A DNA stretch of 64,000 bases from Paraescarpia echinospica (Eukaryota > Annelida > Polychaeta > Sabellida > Siboglinidae), in assembly GCA_020002185.1 (NCBI GenBank), contig CM034532.1, positions 49,787,349 to 49,851,348 on the forward strand, written 5' to 3'. A program made the translations under genes and the position numbers. This document shows positions 50,367-63,600 of the stretch, piece after piece. The notes under the pieces are model-generated. The model ran no database searches. It saw nothing but the letters and a program-made list of their open reading frames with translations, and was not told the DNA's origin. Each line of letters begins with the position of its first letter. Position 1 is the first letter of the stretch.

Positions 50367-52420
50367 AGGGCGCCCCCGGCTGCAAGCGTCTACCAAAAAC
50401 GCTGGCCACAACCTCTTGTTCATCTACTCTTGTTGTCGCACCCCAGTGCATTGGGGCGAACTCATGAAGATGCGGGTATTTTGGTATTTACAGTCATATT
50501 TATATACATGGTTTTTAATTCGCGCACTGAATCAAACTGCCATGGCTGTCAAACCGATTGTTTGGCATAGCTGCTGTCGAAGGGTGAAAGCGGAGAGTAC
50601 GTCGACCCAGCAATCGGGGTACTGTGATGAATTACGAACAGCGCACTTGGTCGTCGCGCTGTTACGCCATTGCCATGATTTAGTGCACAACAACAGTTGT
50701 GCAAGAACGGAAACCGTCGCTGAACGCAGCGACCGGTGAACGATGCTTCCATCGTGGAAGAAGTTGCCCTCGCAGTGGGTGGTCATCGCAATACTGTCGG
50801 CCCTTTCTCTTCGATCACAGTCGCGTGTGCAGCGGATGCCAATGCTACATTTTCTGTCTTCTACCTCAAGGAAGTGGATCTCGTGGTTGCCATCCACTTC
50901 CACAAACTACATGTGTTCTGCCCGCCCCGTCTTACAGCTGTGGTGGTCGCGGTGTGTCGGCCAGCGATGTCGTGCTGCGTTGCGCCGTCGACACGGACGC
51001 TGATGTCAATAGTGACGTGAAGTTTGTGGTACCATTGTGCTAATAATGAACTACCTCATTTTGGTTGTGGCTCGCGCTGTCACATACTCAGGGAGCAGCT
51101 ATTATATAACTGCAGCGCAGGCCGCAAGCCAAATTCCAGGTGTGTACAAAGTTTTAGTTGTGCCGACAATGACGATGCTAGTTCTTGTAAGATAGATAAA
51201 CTGTATGCCAATGGTGACGCATGCGTCATTTTACCTACACGCACAGACGGCAATGCCATTTCGTGCATCCATTGTTTACCTCGAATCTGCAGTGCAAAGG
51301 TGGCGAACGCTGCTGTTGCTGCCCTGTCATCTGGTGTAAAAATGGGAGTTAAAATCAGGGCGTATATATATATATACAACTTTAGGTGTCGCTGGCCCCC
51401 CTGGGAGTCATCAAGAAAGTTTTGCAGCTCGGCGGCTTTTCCCCAGACCAGCCGATCCGTTTTTAGAAACCATATGCAAAATTTAATACCTCGTTATATT
51501 TTTTGCAGTGTACTGTACATATGTGTAATGTATATATCCTGTACTGCCAATGGCCAGTAAGAAGCAAGTGCCGAATCACGTTAACAGAATTTCATACCGT
51601 CTACGTACAAATCGTGAGGGAATTGCCAAACAAAAATTAACAGGTTTTACGTCTTGCGCTACGAGGGCAGCTTTTGCAACTCATTATGCCTTTTTCTTCG
51701 GTTTGACAGCAGTTTGAGTTCTATGCAACGTTTTACGAAGTGGCAGGCACACTGCATTTGAACTTAAGTGAAAACCAGGTTCTCAGCATTCTATTCACGC
51801 ACCGTGAACAGCTGGCGTCTGTTCACCTCCTCGATGGCGATGTGAAATGGAAGCATCATTTTCTTACCTATTTATTATTATTATAAACCTCAGGTGTTTT
51901 TATGACAGACTGATACTGATGTGACGGAAATGATGGCGCTCGTAACTGCCACGCTGACCTGCGTGAACGTGTGTTAGAAAGGACGGTTGCCACATACGTC
52001 ATTCCCTTTGGCCAATTTCACTAAAGTTATGACAAACTGGTAAGAAGCAGTTATTCGTAAATATATATATACAAAACAATGATTAATGAAAAAGGAATTA
52101 ACAGTAATATGTTCATCTGCATAGTAAAGAAAACTGACCGTAATTGGGGGTGCCATTTTAATATGATTTTAATTGAAAGAAAACAGAAAGTAATGCACCC
52201 GTTTTAATGTTTAGAGAATCAGTTAAGTATATTTTAATTTCTTTTTATGTTAAGTATGGAATGTAGTTGATAAGGTAATCTTACTGAAACGGAGCCAAAA
52301 TGTTGGTATTGGTCGATGTTGATGAATAATACATCAGCATCCAAGTAACAGTATAGTACTTAATTGACGCGCATGAACTGTGCAAAATAGTTTTGGTTAA
52401 TAAATAGCCAAATGATGGAC
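50367..52420 (+). other. Probable 3' UTR
   Basis: Follows the stop codon. Composition stays relatively GC-rich until about 51350 and then falls, as expected for transcribed sequence passing into flanking DNA. The first canonical poly(A) signal I see is at 52399-52404. Open frames here have no recognisable homology. Confidence 0.45.
52399..52404 (+). terminator. Candidate polyadenylation signal AATAAA
   Basis: First AATAAA after the stop codon at 50366, giving a ~2-kb 3' UTR if used. Weaker variants occur earlier (for example GATAAA near 51195), and another AATAAA is at about 56204. Confidence 0.3.
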
Positions 52421-53569
52421 ATAATACATTAGAAACTTCACTTTGCATATTATTAACCTCACCAGCTGTATGTTTTCAAAACGATGTTCTTTTGGGGTAT
52501 ACAAAGTGAGTAAATCTGATTCATGTCTCTCATTGGACACATTGTTCCGGAAAAGGGCTGCAATTTTAGTTTATGGGTCTCCATTAAATACTATACAGTA
52601 TGCATGTTTAAGAAATGTCGAATATATGCCGGTGTGTGCACGGCACTAAGTATTTACGGGAGCGGTTGTAGTCCCATGCGTTAGAAAGATGCAATGTCTT
52701 TAGTTGCATAGGACACATTGTGCACATTTACCAGCTAACATACACAGATCTACCTCACCTGTGAAGCCATACAGACGTACAACACTCCTAACAAGACGGC
52801 AAGAATGCTATTTGACATTTATTGACAGTGTTTCTTATCACGGCATCGATCCGGAGAATTCGCGATTTATAGTAACCGCCAGCGTTTTCTTACGTTACTG
52901 TGTTTGGATCATTATTAACCAAATGTGCCGAACTTATCGCGAGATTTTTGTAAATGAAACTCGTCTTGGGCGTGCTATTAACAAACCTTGTAAATAATAT
53001 CTTGCTGTGTATGAGAATGTATTTCAATCTGTTTTGTCATAACTGATGCTAGCTGAAGGCAGGCGACTGTACTGGAGTAGTGTGTCACATAAATGTAACG
53101 CCCCTACCATCACCTCTTCACTGAGGAGTAATTAGTAGTTATCACAGGCGTATAACTGCCAACTGTTTTGTTCTGGCATCCATTGGCTATCTCACTATTA
53201 TGATAGGTTAAACATTTTATTTTGAGGGAATGTACACAAATTTTCATTGGGAACAACTGTTTTATTCGGATGCCGTGGCACCGAATTCAGTATTTATAAC
53301 ATTTCGGTAAAGAGATATTTATGGGTGAAATGGCAATGATTGCTAAAACACACAACTATGTTAATTAAGAGAATTGGGGTGTTTTAATTAGCATAACCGT
53401 GCAGCTTTGTGTCGGTTAACAATGAAATTCATCGTACATTCCCTCGAATATTTCCAGCTGATTACCAATAATGCAGGCAATAATAAGCATCAGTGTTCTC
53501 AGAGGTGAGCATCGTGGTGTGAACATTGACACGGCCAGGTGACTCTCACTAGGACATCGAGCTCATCAG

Positions 53570-53775
53570 CAGAATCCATCATTTAACAGAATCCGCTGTT
53601 AAATTAGGGACTTTTTCAAAATGTAAGAAACTTCCGCCATATCACTGAGGACACTATTTCCCTGAGACACCGAGGAAAATGTCCTTGTCGCGCCTCCTGG
53701 TGTTGACAGTGTTTGGTGTTGAAGGTCACTGTTAAAGAGCAAAATTTATTTTAAAGAGCAAAATCAGGCTAATGA
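53570..53775. repeat. Dispersed repeat related to 15380-15575
   Basis: Shares ordered blocks with the intronic copy at 15 kb (ACAGAATCCGCTGTTAAATT, TTTTTCAAAATGTAA, GTTAAAGAGCAAAAT). Same orientation. Confidence 0.5.
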
Positions 53776-54899
53776 GGTCCTAAGAATGTTACTGAACCTG
53801 TCTCCATGGTGTTGATTCGTGTGGCTTGCCTCTCTGCACGCTGGGGCAAGTCCTTGTTCTTGTTGCTGTAGAACCAAAACGTGTTGAATTGATCTGTTCT
53901 TTTTGTGGCCGCATTGCTATATGCTACGCGATGACCGGGTGACTGCTGTAGAAGTTGTGTCTGGTTAGTAGGAATCAGTCGCAGTGCTTGGAATCAAGTG
54001 CAGGGTCGCGAGCTCTCCACAGACTGCTTTTTGTGTTTCAGTGACGCTGCGTAGAAAACATCCTAAGTTTGTATCGCAGGTTGGTAGGTCTGGGGGAGAA
54101 GGCGTGGTGTCCGCTTACGGTAATGACTGTGTATTCGAACATTTAAAACTACAGTATCCGTCATGTCATCCCTGTGTTACTGCCCCTGGTAAGAACAGGG
54201 CTATGTAACTTCATTCGGGTTATAAAAAACAGGTGTTCGATTACATAGGAAAACATAAAAATTACATTCACAGAGATACCTGAAAACAATGTACTCAAAG
54301 ACATCAGTTTTGTAGACTTTTAGGGTGACTGAACACATACAGTGTCCTAATACAGACAGTCATTACGGTAATCGGGACCACTGCTTATATTGTTACACCA
54401 AACCGGTGAATGGGTGCCATTAGATGTAGTACATGTAGAATCACCGACACCAACGGTTGAGATCGCTGCAAGACATAGGCGGGCAGGTGGGCAGTTTACC
54501 CCCCGAGCGGGGGGTGGCCACCAGGTGTCGTCTGATGACGCTAGAACAGTGCAAATGTAAAGTGTGTAATTTATTGTTAACCATTATTTTGTTGTAATAT
54601 TACCACACCGTATATAACTATGTCGATATATTATATATACATACTACAAGTGTTTAGCTTGCTGAGGAGAGGGTGTTGGAAGGCACGTCAGGAATAGAGT
54701 GAGGGGAGTTGGAGATGAGGATAGAGATCCGCCAGGCATCAGGTTCCTATCAGGTTCGTTCTACCGTTTCTCTCTACATGAAACCCTGCAGCTCTATCGC
54801 TGGCAGAAAACACGGGTTGATTCTTTGAAATTGGTTAAAACGACCGTGTTTGTTCCGTTGCTCAAAATTATCCTCTCAAACCAGGGGTGGTAATAGTGT

Positions 54900-55015
54900 T
54901 GGCAGGAAGTTCCCTGAATCAGCTGTACTTTGTCCCACTTGCTGTGTTATTTGGTCTTGGTCGTGGGAACCAGGCATGCATGATAAATGTCAAAAGGCAG
55001 TTTCAGGATCTTACT
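54900..55015. repeat. Dispersed repeat related to 741-845
   Basis: AAGTTCCCTGAATCAGCTGT, CTTTGTCCCACTTGCTGTG and GTCTTGGTCGTGGGAACCA parallel the blocks at 741-845. Confidence 0.45.
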
Positions 55016-58000
55016 GTTAGCCCCATCTGCCTCTACTGCGACGGGTGTTTACTATTTGTATGTCTACACATTTGAATGTTCTGTGGGCGAAACATCAAAA
55101 TTGTAAAAAATCGATTCAGGGTTTATAAAACGCAATATGGCATGCAGTATACTGTCAACATTTTAACTATAGTGCTAAGAACGTTTTATTAATAAATATT
55201 ATTCAGCAAGGAACAGACAAGGTTGTTTTAACCTGATCTAATGCACCATTCGTGCTTACCTATTTACAAACAATGAGAAATTATGTGCTGGTCGTTTTAC
55301 TGTCAAAACATTACTGTAATTTTGTGAACCAGTGTTACAAACGAAAGACAGCTGCATTGATAACCTTTCTGGTTTGCAGCATTCAGCATAGTTTTTAATC
55401 TACCAAAACGTTTATTGTCCGATTTATGAGTCTGGGTTTCAAGTTTTATGCAGTATGTTTGAACAGCTTATGTCGGCAGAAACTGGCGCCTGGCAGGATC
55501 TCATATATGGAAATCAGGATATAATGGTAGAGTCACCGTAGAGTGGCTTGGAGTTAGTGGTGTAAGAGTCAATACCTGGTGTTGACTGTTGGGTACATGA
55601 GAACGTTTATGAGTGAATATGTTGTCGTTGACGCCACATGGATTCGGTAACGCCGTAGTGATGTTGCGATTTTAGACAGCACGGGTGGATAGGACAGCGG
55701 TGCACATTTATGCAATACATCAAGTGCGGGTTGACTGGGTAATCTCCCTGCATGGAGCGAGGGCGTTTAGGTTTGGGCGGAATACTAAGAATGTCGAAGT
55801 GCAGCATTACTTTTAGAGCGATGTCCTGTTACCGGTTCCTGTCCTGTTCGATATTCAGGTCTATTTATTATGAGCAACTTAATAGGGGAGTGCGGTGCAG
55901 TTCGTGTCGCATGTACATCACCTTCCAGGTACTATTTTTGTATGTGAATGGAATATATTATAATCTTACCGAAGTTGTCGGAGCAGGGAATGCGTAAACA
56001 CTCGACCGATTTAGATGATATGTAGATTTCGATTTTCTGAGCAGTTCAAATGTTGTAGAAGCAATGTTTGTGTGAGTGTGAAAACCCACAGGAAATACCG
56101 GTGTTTCTTTACTGTAAGTTCCTGGGCTGGTCAACTTAATTGGTGTGTACATTTCAGCGTCAGGAATTCATGCAGTTGCGATTGTAAATGTCAAGATTTT
56201 AGAAATAAAACCAATTTAGTCACGTCATTTGATTGTGTTTGTTGATTATATGACTGGTTATGTGGTTTCTCAGTGGTTCGTTCATGCAGATTGTGCGTAA
56301 TAGTAAAATATGCAAAACATATTCAAGCATTTTTCATCATCAACCAGAGTAACAGGCCTCCACAATTATCTATCAATATCATCATTCCATATCTCTAAAA
56401 TGTCTACATCAACCTCATATCTGCAAACATTCCCTGTTCATAAGTATTAATGGGGAACTGTCTAAAACGTGTAACATCCAGGAAGTAAAATAACAGTCTG
56501 ACCCCACTCCCACATTTGACTTTGTGAATCACCTGCCTGCAAATCCAGACGATACAATTTATAACAATGATATTATTATCAATGACCTTCCTACTTCCAA
56601 CAGTGTCATAAAAATGGCTGTGTATCGTTGAAATTACCTAACAATCCCCAGTAGACAAAAACTATTTTTCGGCATATCCACAGCACGGGGGGACATTACA
56701 AATTATCGTAGTAATAATACTTAGTAACGTTTAGTTCTTTTTAATAACTTGTTGTTTTAAGTATTGTAGATGCACATACCCACTGATTTATTATGCTCTT
56801 TCAATATCCAAACACATTTCCTTCATTTTTACAGGATTGAAAAACACGTCCACAGAAATCACGTTCTACATTATTCAAACATGCTTGTATATCCCAACAA
56901 TTACAAAATTCAGTTAAATCAACTTCCCTTGTCGTCACAAAACCTCTAAACTGGAGGAAAGCAGCTTCCTCGATAAGAATTATCATGTTCTACATTATCC
57001 AGTTTTCTCAGGTTTATAATTTGATATTTATTTGAAGTATATTTGCTTGGCAGCCACAGAGGCTGAAAAGTACAAGAGGTCCATTAAGATGATAAAACAG
57101 TTTAAAGTAGATCAAGCAGTAGTATATGTAGATAGTAGATACATAGCTTCTGTTGTTGAGCAAGGCCACTGCTGGCCATACAGACCTAATTTAACCTCGG
57201 AGGTTTTGAAAATACCAAATGGTCATGTTTTACTTTATCCGTGTTCTATGTTATTGTATGGGAAGAGAGTGTCGCTACCCTTCCGACGGCCAGATTCACA
57301 TGTCGTTCTGCTAGTGAACGAAACTCTCAGCTTGCACATACAAAACTAAGTCTTTAATTATATCTAAATGCCTGACAAACACACATGAGATACTGAGATA
57401 ACTTATGTTCACAGTAAACCACGGGCAGATTGGACGAAAAGAATTGTTGTTCCAAGAATCTCAACATATCTACATTCATAGCAATTTTTTAGTCCTTTGG
57501 CCGAAGGTCCAAGGGACTATTGCCATCACTCTGCATCCGCTGTCCGCCTCCGCCGTTAGCTGCTGTATCTCAGAAACCGTTCAGCAACTTTTTCTCTAAT
57601 TTTGCATAGACATATCTTAGGGCACTGCCACTATGCACGAGAAATCTGTATTTGATTTAATCATTTTAAGGGCTCCCTAGGGCCTCCAAGGACCCCAAAA
57701 CGGGTAAAAATGTAACATTTGGCCTATTTTTTCAAAAACTGTTCAGCAACTTTTTTTCTAATTTTGCATAGATGTACCTTAGGGTGTTGCCAGTATATAC
57801 AAGAAATCTGTATTTGATTGAATCATTCTAAGGGCACCTAATGGGCCCCCAAAATGCAAAAGTTTTACATTATCTAGTGATGTGGTTTTGAGAAGGGCCC
57901 TTGAGACCATCCCAACAGTAGATTTTGTTTAATGTGCCACAAAGTCAACACCATGACTAATCTCTGCAGCCTAGTGCTACTGTTCCATTGAGACCTTGAC

Positions 58001-58631
58001 TAATCTTTAATTGGTCACAGCGCCTAGGCAGAGTAGACACCCCCAACAGTAGATTTTGTTTAATGTGCCACAAAGTCAACACCATGACTAAACTATGCAG
58101 CCTAGTGCTACTGTTCCATTGAGACTTTGACTAATCTTTAATTGGTCACAGTGCCCAGGCAGAGTACACACACTTGACCCCTGTTAGACTGAACAGTCGC
58201 CTAACACTTTTTATCTTCAAAACTATTGATTTTCTATAATTGCAAGTTGTGTTTATTATGATGTTCATTTAATTATAAAATGGTGTGACTGTGGTGTCTA
58301 TTGGTTAAAGATCTATTGTCTGTATAAACCTGTAGGTGACAAACGTAGAAAATTAATATTCTGGACAACTATAGAGTGAAATATCCTACACTTTATTGAT
58401 ATCAAATGCATTCTACTGTTCTGTTTACCATGTCTACACAAGGAATGGCACTGTGTAAATCAATTGTATCAATATAGACTAATAATTACAGATTCACAAT
58501 ATAGTTGACACCTGGAACAACCAAATGTCAACCATTAGAAGAGTTGACATAGTTCCGCTATACACAAGAAAGAAATCTGTATTTGATTGAATCATTCTAA
58601 TGTCATCAGCATATAGTAGAACATATATTTT

Positions 58632-58868
58632 CTACATCATCATCCCTAAGGTTGTTGTAAATTTCACCAGCTGCCATGTCAAGTCCGTTATAATTGTGAC
58701 TAAGTGTTCAAAATGATTCAGGTAAATAGCAAATAACAAAGGACACAAGTTTTCTCCTTGCCATACCTCTACACATGAGAAGAAGGCTGACACAGCCTGG
58801 CCCTGATTTATACATGATTTAGCATTTTTAGTCCTTTGGCCGAAGGTCCAAGGGACTATTGCCATCAC
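58632..58868 (-). pseudogene. Reverse-transcriptase fragment (mid domain) in composite repeat
   Basis: The minus strand reads KNAKSCINQGQAVSAFFSC, then GENLCPLLFAIYLNHFEHL. This resembles the G-x-RQG-(E/D)-x-LSP-x-LF-x-x-YLND block of non-LTR reverse transcriptases, and overlaps in sequence with the fragment at 33430-33810. Confidence 0.65.
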
Positions 58869-59235
58869 TCTGCGTCCTTTTGATTATTATAAAATGGTGT
58901 GACTTTGATGTCTATTGGTTAAAGATGTATTGTCTGTAGAAACCTGTAGGTGACAAACATAGAAAATTAATATTCTATCACCTGTAGGTGATAAACATAG
59001 AAAATTAATATTCTGGACAACTATAGAGTGAAATATCCTACACTTTATTTATATTAAATGCATTCTACTGTTCTGTTTACGCTTGCCATGCCTTGTGTAG
59101 ACATGGTACTGTGTAAATCAATTGTATCAATATAGACTAATAATTACAGATTCACAATATAGTTGACACCTGAAACAACCAAATGTCAACCATTAGAAGA
59201 GTTGACATAGTTAAGGCACAATAAAGCCTTTTGTG

Positions 59236-59547
59236 TCAAGACAAATACAATTCAACCAATACCCCTATCTGAACACTGTCAAGTTCAAATACATCAGCAC
59301 GTTTTTCACACCTGCATGGTAGTTTAGGCTCAGTAGTGTGCTGGCAGCTAATAAACCTATAGGCTTGTGTGAAAAGGATAGTTGGCAGAAGAACTAACTT
59401 CAAAGCACCATTGCATCCATTTAACCAGGCAGCAGTCACACTGTCCCAGTGTCTGCTGCTATGTTTATATAATAATGATATAGGCTTAATGATCCCAATA
59501 CACCAATCTGTTGGCACAATGTCAGATAATGGAACTAGGTTAAACAT
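59236..59547 (-). pseudogene. Reverse-transcriptase fragment (N-terminal part) in composite repeat
   Basis: The minus strand reads FNLVPLSDIVPTDWCIGIIK, then PISLLYKHS. The pattern (G-x-x-P-x-x-W-x-x-(G/A)-x-I-x-P-I) is the first conserved block of LINE reverse transcriptases. It then reads DVFELDSVQIGVLVELYLS, which joins in sequence to the start of the 33430-33810 fragment. Confidence 0.6.
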
Positions 59548-59705
59548 CTTAACAATAACTATAATTAGTTCTGTGGATTTTTTTTTTTTTCAGTGAGCAG
59601 TAAACATGTAAACATTTTACTTCCATCATAACCCTTAATGATCTGTAACTATGATTCACCAAAAAACATTTGATTAAAAATTACCTACAGGGTTGTTTGA
59701 TTTAT

Positions 59706-59732
59706 GCCGGGCAGAAACTGTTTCTGCCCGGC
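59706..59732. repeat. Perfect 27-bp palindrome
   Basis: GCCGGGCAGAAAC, a single T, then GTTTCTGCCCGGC. It is exactly self-complementary with a 1-nt centre. It could be the junction of two inverted element termini. Confidence 0.85.
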
Positions 59733-60469
59733 AGAAACAGCAACAATAGGAAATACATGCCATTGATAGGCAAACGTGTTCTTTTTATAGAAAATTTCAG
59801 TTTCTTTCTGTACCTGTCTACGTATGATAACCATTTGTCCGCCCTGCTCACAATAAACATCACATGAATGATAAAAGGAAGATCACTGCCACTTAACTTG
59901 TGGATTATTATTATTATAAAACTGCTCTGCTACTGCTTGGTGGACAGTAAGCTGCAACTGTCTTTGAGTTTGTTTACATTTTGACAAACTACTATTATAT
60001 AGCACTAATTTTTTAATGAATCACATTTTGAGAATGCATGTCATTGTTTGCGGTGTAACTTTTGTATGCTTCATTTTCTGCTGCTACAAGTTGCATTCAT
60101 CTGAAAGATTATTCAATTACCTATCCAATGATAATACATATGTTGTGGTGTTAGAAATATATAGCTTTGGTATATTGTACACGAGGGTTGTGATAGGAAA
60201 CTATTGGACATTGCAACAGTGCAGAGAGACAGTACGAGATGTGTTACTCAGTATATGAAGTGTGACTTTCAGATACTTCATTTTGTAGTGCTAAGGATTA
60301 TGATGGGCCTCTCCATTAGCTCCCTATATATTTGTAAGTTAGGTGAGTAACACCTTCGAAGTTCTGACAGCAGGACACCGCCTTCGGTGAAGTCGAGACA
60401 AAAGTTTTACATAGGCTTCAATTTCAAACGGTCTATCACCGTCCAGCTGACCCATTTTTGTATATGTTG

Positions 60470-60625
60470 TATACAACTTTCAACACAATACCATTAATAC
60501 CGTATGACATTATCTTAGACCACAGGGAGGACCGGTCTACTAAATCAAATGCTTTCTTATAATCGATGAAGGCACAATAAAGCCTTTTGCGTTGAGACAA
60601 ATACAATTAAACCAATACCCCTATT
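60470..60625 (-). pseudogene. Reverse-transcriptase fragment (catalytic block A region) in composite repeat
   Basis: Nearly the same nucleotide sequence as 33640-33790 in copy 1 (for example TTATAATCGATGAAGGCACA), which encodes the YKKAFD block on the - strand. It lies out of order relative to the other two fragments in this copy. Confidence 0.6.
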
Positions 60626-61510
60626 TGAACACTGCCTGTTCTTCACCTATTACATTTGCTTTGTTTAGGTATGTGGTCAGTCTGGTGTTCTGAACAATCA
60701 CTAAGAATTATTGAACACTTGTGCAGAATGTCACCCACTTGGCAGGTTTAATTGATCTATTCAGCAATGAGGACACTGCTTAGGCCTCACTCTGGACACT
60801 GTCACTCACAGTGTTGTGTATTGTCTTAGTTGGTGCATTGAGCTAATCTACTTGACCATGAATCAGTGGTGGCTCTGGTTGTGTATTACACCCAGCTGTG
60901 GAGCTAAGATTCTCTGCCTGCTATTGTTTGATGGAAACTGTGACTAATCTGTAATTGGTCACTGGCAGTAGCTTGTGTCAACAGACAGCATTAAGCCACT
61001 AGACCCCTGTTAAACTGGACAGTTGCCTGTAGGTTTTAAACTGTGTCAAACAGTGAGTCTACCTTTTGCTCTCAAATAATCTGTCCTCTTAGTTTTACAC
61101 ATAAAGACATAATCTGGCATAACTTGATAAGTCTTTGTAGCAGCACATTTGTACTTCCAGTGTATCATTGCAACATAACATACATATTACATACTGTGTG
61201 CCACATTTGAATCTTGTGCATGTAATATTTCCATGCAATCCATTTGTATATATAATGTAAAACTTCAACAGCCGTTTTCTTCATTTTCACTTTTTGATCC
61301 CTACCATGTTCAATGCTCCATAACTTTGCCAATTTTTGTAGCAGTCATATTTTTTGAAACCGTGTAAAGCACCCTACCAAACCTTTACAAGGATGTAAGA
61401 AAACAATGTTACAATTTTTCCGACTTATCACTCATTTGGTCAGCCGGGGTCACATATAGACGTATTAGTTCAAAGGACTTCAGGGCCACTTGGCCCATTT
61501 TTTTATTATA

Positions 61511-62040
61511 TTGACTTCAGCAGATTTTTCCATTTCTAAATCGGACAGGGGACATTTTTCGGTAATATCATCCGTATGTTTCTATTCTGTTTTATCTGCC
61601 AGTTTTGAAAGTAGTGGTTTGTGGTGACGGATTTGCTGATGGTCGACATTAATCTTTTTTCTTGCTCTTTGTGTATTTCTCTTTCCCTGTGTTGTCAACA
61701 TCCTCTCTGTGTTCCTCAAGTCTCGTTTTGAACAATCTTCCCATCTCCCTGATATATTCAGCACCACAGTTCTTGCATGGTATTTGGTACACCAGTTCGC
61801 CATGTTCTTCTGGCTCCACTTTGTTCTTAGGGTGTACCACAAGGTGCCTGAGGGTGGTGTGGGGACGCATGGTCGTTGCTATACCCCATTCTTCTTCAGT
61901 ACTCGATGCACCCTCCCTGAGACCCGCTTCACATATGGGTTGACTTCGTGGCTCACATGTACGATGACGTCGTACGTCACATATACTGAAGAAGTTGATG
62001 TGCTACACCGACGAAAGCATCTACAAGGTAAACATTAACG
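61511..62040 (-). pseudogene. Penelope-like element fragment with GIY-YIG endonuclease
   Basis: The minus strand reads VNPYVKRVSGRVHRVLKKNG, then, after a frame change, RPHTTLRHLVVHPKNKVEPE, then LVYQIPCKNCGAEYIREMGR and LFKTRLEEHREDV. This is the reverse-transcriptase thumb/linker followed by a GIY-YIG nuclease, the domain order of Penelope-like elements. The usual YIG-E-T-GR is YIREMGR here, and frameshifts and stops break the chain, so it is dead. The 5' part is missing. Confidence 0.8.
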
Positions 62041-62074
62041 TATTGGCTATGTCTAAAAGAACTCATTTAATAAT

Positions 62075-63600
62075 AATAAGGTACCTTATACAGTGCCTAA
62101 ATCCTTGGAAACCAAGCTCAGAGACAGAGGCGCATCAAAACAAAAGGATTGGTCAATCTCAAAATCCAGAAGCAGTATTCTAGTTGTCAACAGATGGGTC
62201 AAGGCTCTAGGAAGCTACGGTGGATAAGCAAGGTTGTAAAGATAATTTTTTTTTAAATGACGATGGAATTTTTTTTATATTTTCAACTGATCTAACACTA
62301 AGAGGGAGCATATTCCAAAAAGTTGGTGCAGCAACAAAAAAGCCCTAGTTCCAATGTTAGTGTTGACTCTAGGAACAAAAAGTAGGTCAGAACTAGATGA
62401 TCAAAGCTGGATAGGTTTTCTTACAGGAGTAAGCAATGAATGCAAATAAGATGATTGCTTACTGCAATATATTGTACAGGAAGCCAATGCAGACTTCAAA
62501 AGTGGTACAGAGCGAGAAAAACGAAGAGATCTTGTAACTATTCTTGCTAGACAATTTTGGACACACTAAAATTTTATGATATCCTTGCTAGCGATATTAT
62601 AAAGGAGGGAATTGCAATAGTCAAGTCTGCTGCTAACAAGCGCTGTTGCAATAGTTTTAACAACAGAAAATGACATATACCGGCGAATACGGCGAAGATC
62701 ACAAATATGATAAAACAGCAGCGACATGTTTGAGATATGTGTTGTCGGAATTTGAAGTTACTATCAAAGATCACTCCTAGATTCCGCACCGAGGTTGCTG
62801 GCGTGATATACTGATTCAAAATACGCATAGGGAAAAAACTCAAATTTACTACGCTGCATTGGAGTACCAATAATGATCAATTAAGTTTTATTTGCATTTA
62901 ATTTCAAATTGCTGTCAGTCATCCAGTGGAAGATATCTTGAAGGCAACCTAAGTTGGCTAAGTGAGCGATTTGTATTCAGGGTAGCCAACGAAATGTAGA
63001 TCTGAGTATCATCAACATAAAGATGATGATCCAAGTTGTGTCTTTGTATAACAGAGCTTATATAGAATGGCGTGGTGTAAAGAGTAAAAAAACAAAAGCC
63101 CACGAACAGAACCCTGGGGAACACCAAATAAAGTTGGCAGTGCATTTGAAAAGCAGTTCCCAATCTTTATAGTTTGATATCTACCAGTTAGATATGAAGA
63201 AAACCAGCTTGTTGAATGAAACTATCTATATGCTGATTGTGACCCATTAGTTAAGACATTTGTGCTAATGTGAGACCTTAGACGACTTGCTACAACCTTT
63301 TCTAGTATTTTGGAAATGAAGCCGAGGTTAGAAATAGGTCTATAACTGTTTAGGTCTTGTTTAGGCAGAGATGACTGGTGTGACATGGACGTATTTGAAA
63401 TCACCAGGAAAACAGCCGGAGCAAAGTGATGCATTTATAATATTTAATATAGGTCCAATTAGTGTATCGAGACATGCTTTTAGCAGTATTGTCGGAAATA
63501 TATCAAGTGCACAAGATTTATTTGGGGAGGACATAATTATTTTCCTAACTTCATCAACTGTTGCAGGTTCAAATAATTTTGTTGGGTTTTGCTTATTCAT
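62075..63600 (-). pseudogene. 5'-truncated L2/CR1-like LINE, frameshifted
   Basis: Minus-strand pieces in order: VRKIIMSSPNKSCALDIFPT at the start; SYRPISNLGFISKILEKVVA (reverse-transcriptase block with the YRPISNL motif); HHLYVDDTQIYISLATLNT (catalytic Y-x-DD box, here YVDD); and TSVRNLGVIFDSNFKFRQHI (C-terminal block). It ends in a 3' UTR shared with 9035-9320 and a short (TTA)n tail. Several frames are needed, so it is non-functional. The endonuclease and 5' part are absent; the 5' boundary lies against another LINE. Confidence 0.82.

Larger units (their letters stand above)
52421..57488. other. Intergenic DNA, no gene recognised
   Basis: AT-rich sequence with two dispersed-repeat copies (53570-53775 and 54900-55015) and a GC-rich near-palindrome around 54500-54517 (ACCCCCCGAGCGGGGGGT). 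Open frames of 60-105 codons occur but show no family motif or splice structure. Confidence 0.6.
57489..61510. mobile_element. Composite interspersed repeat, copy 2 (rearranged)
   Basis: Begins TTTAGTCCTTTGGCCGAAGG and ends AGTTCAAAGGACTTCAGGGC, like copy 1 at 32275-34905, and shares its internal order: the TTTTGCATAGACATATCTTA block, the 133-bp tandem duplication (57905-58165), the ATGTCAACCATTAGAAGAGT block and the CACTTGGCAGGTTTAATTGA block. A second start motif occurs at 58826, and blocks of the first ~800 bp recur at 58880-59220 with a deletion, so the copy is about 1.4 kb longer. Reverse-transcriptase pieces occur in scrambled order. Confidence 0.65.

Noticed and set aside
50335..50366. 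C-terminal PDZ ligand (ends TVVT)
   Set aside because: The last residues do not fit class I (no Ser/Thr at -2 with a hydrophobic C-terminus) or class II.
50101..50739. 212-codon open frame on the + strand overlapping the terminal exon
   Set aside because: It is out of frame with the terminal exon, whose own frame continues the receptor. GC-rich sequence there makes long chance frames.
61630..62015. Hammerhead ribozyme associated with the Penelope-like fragment
   Set aside because: CTGATGG and GACGAAAG occur, but not in the spacing or strand of a hammerhead core, and no stem pairing was evident.
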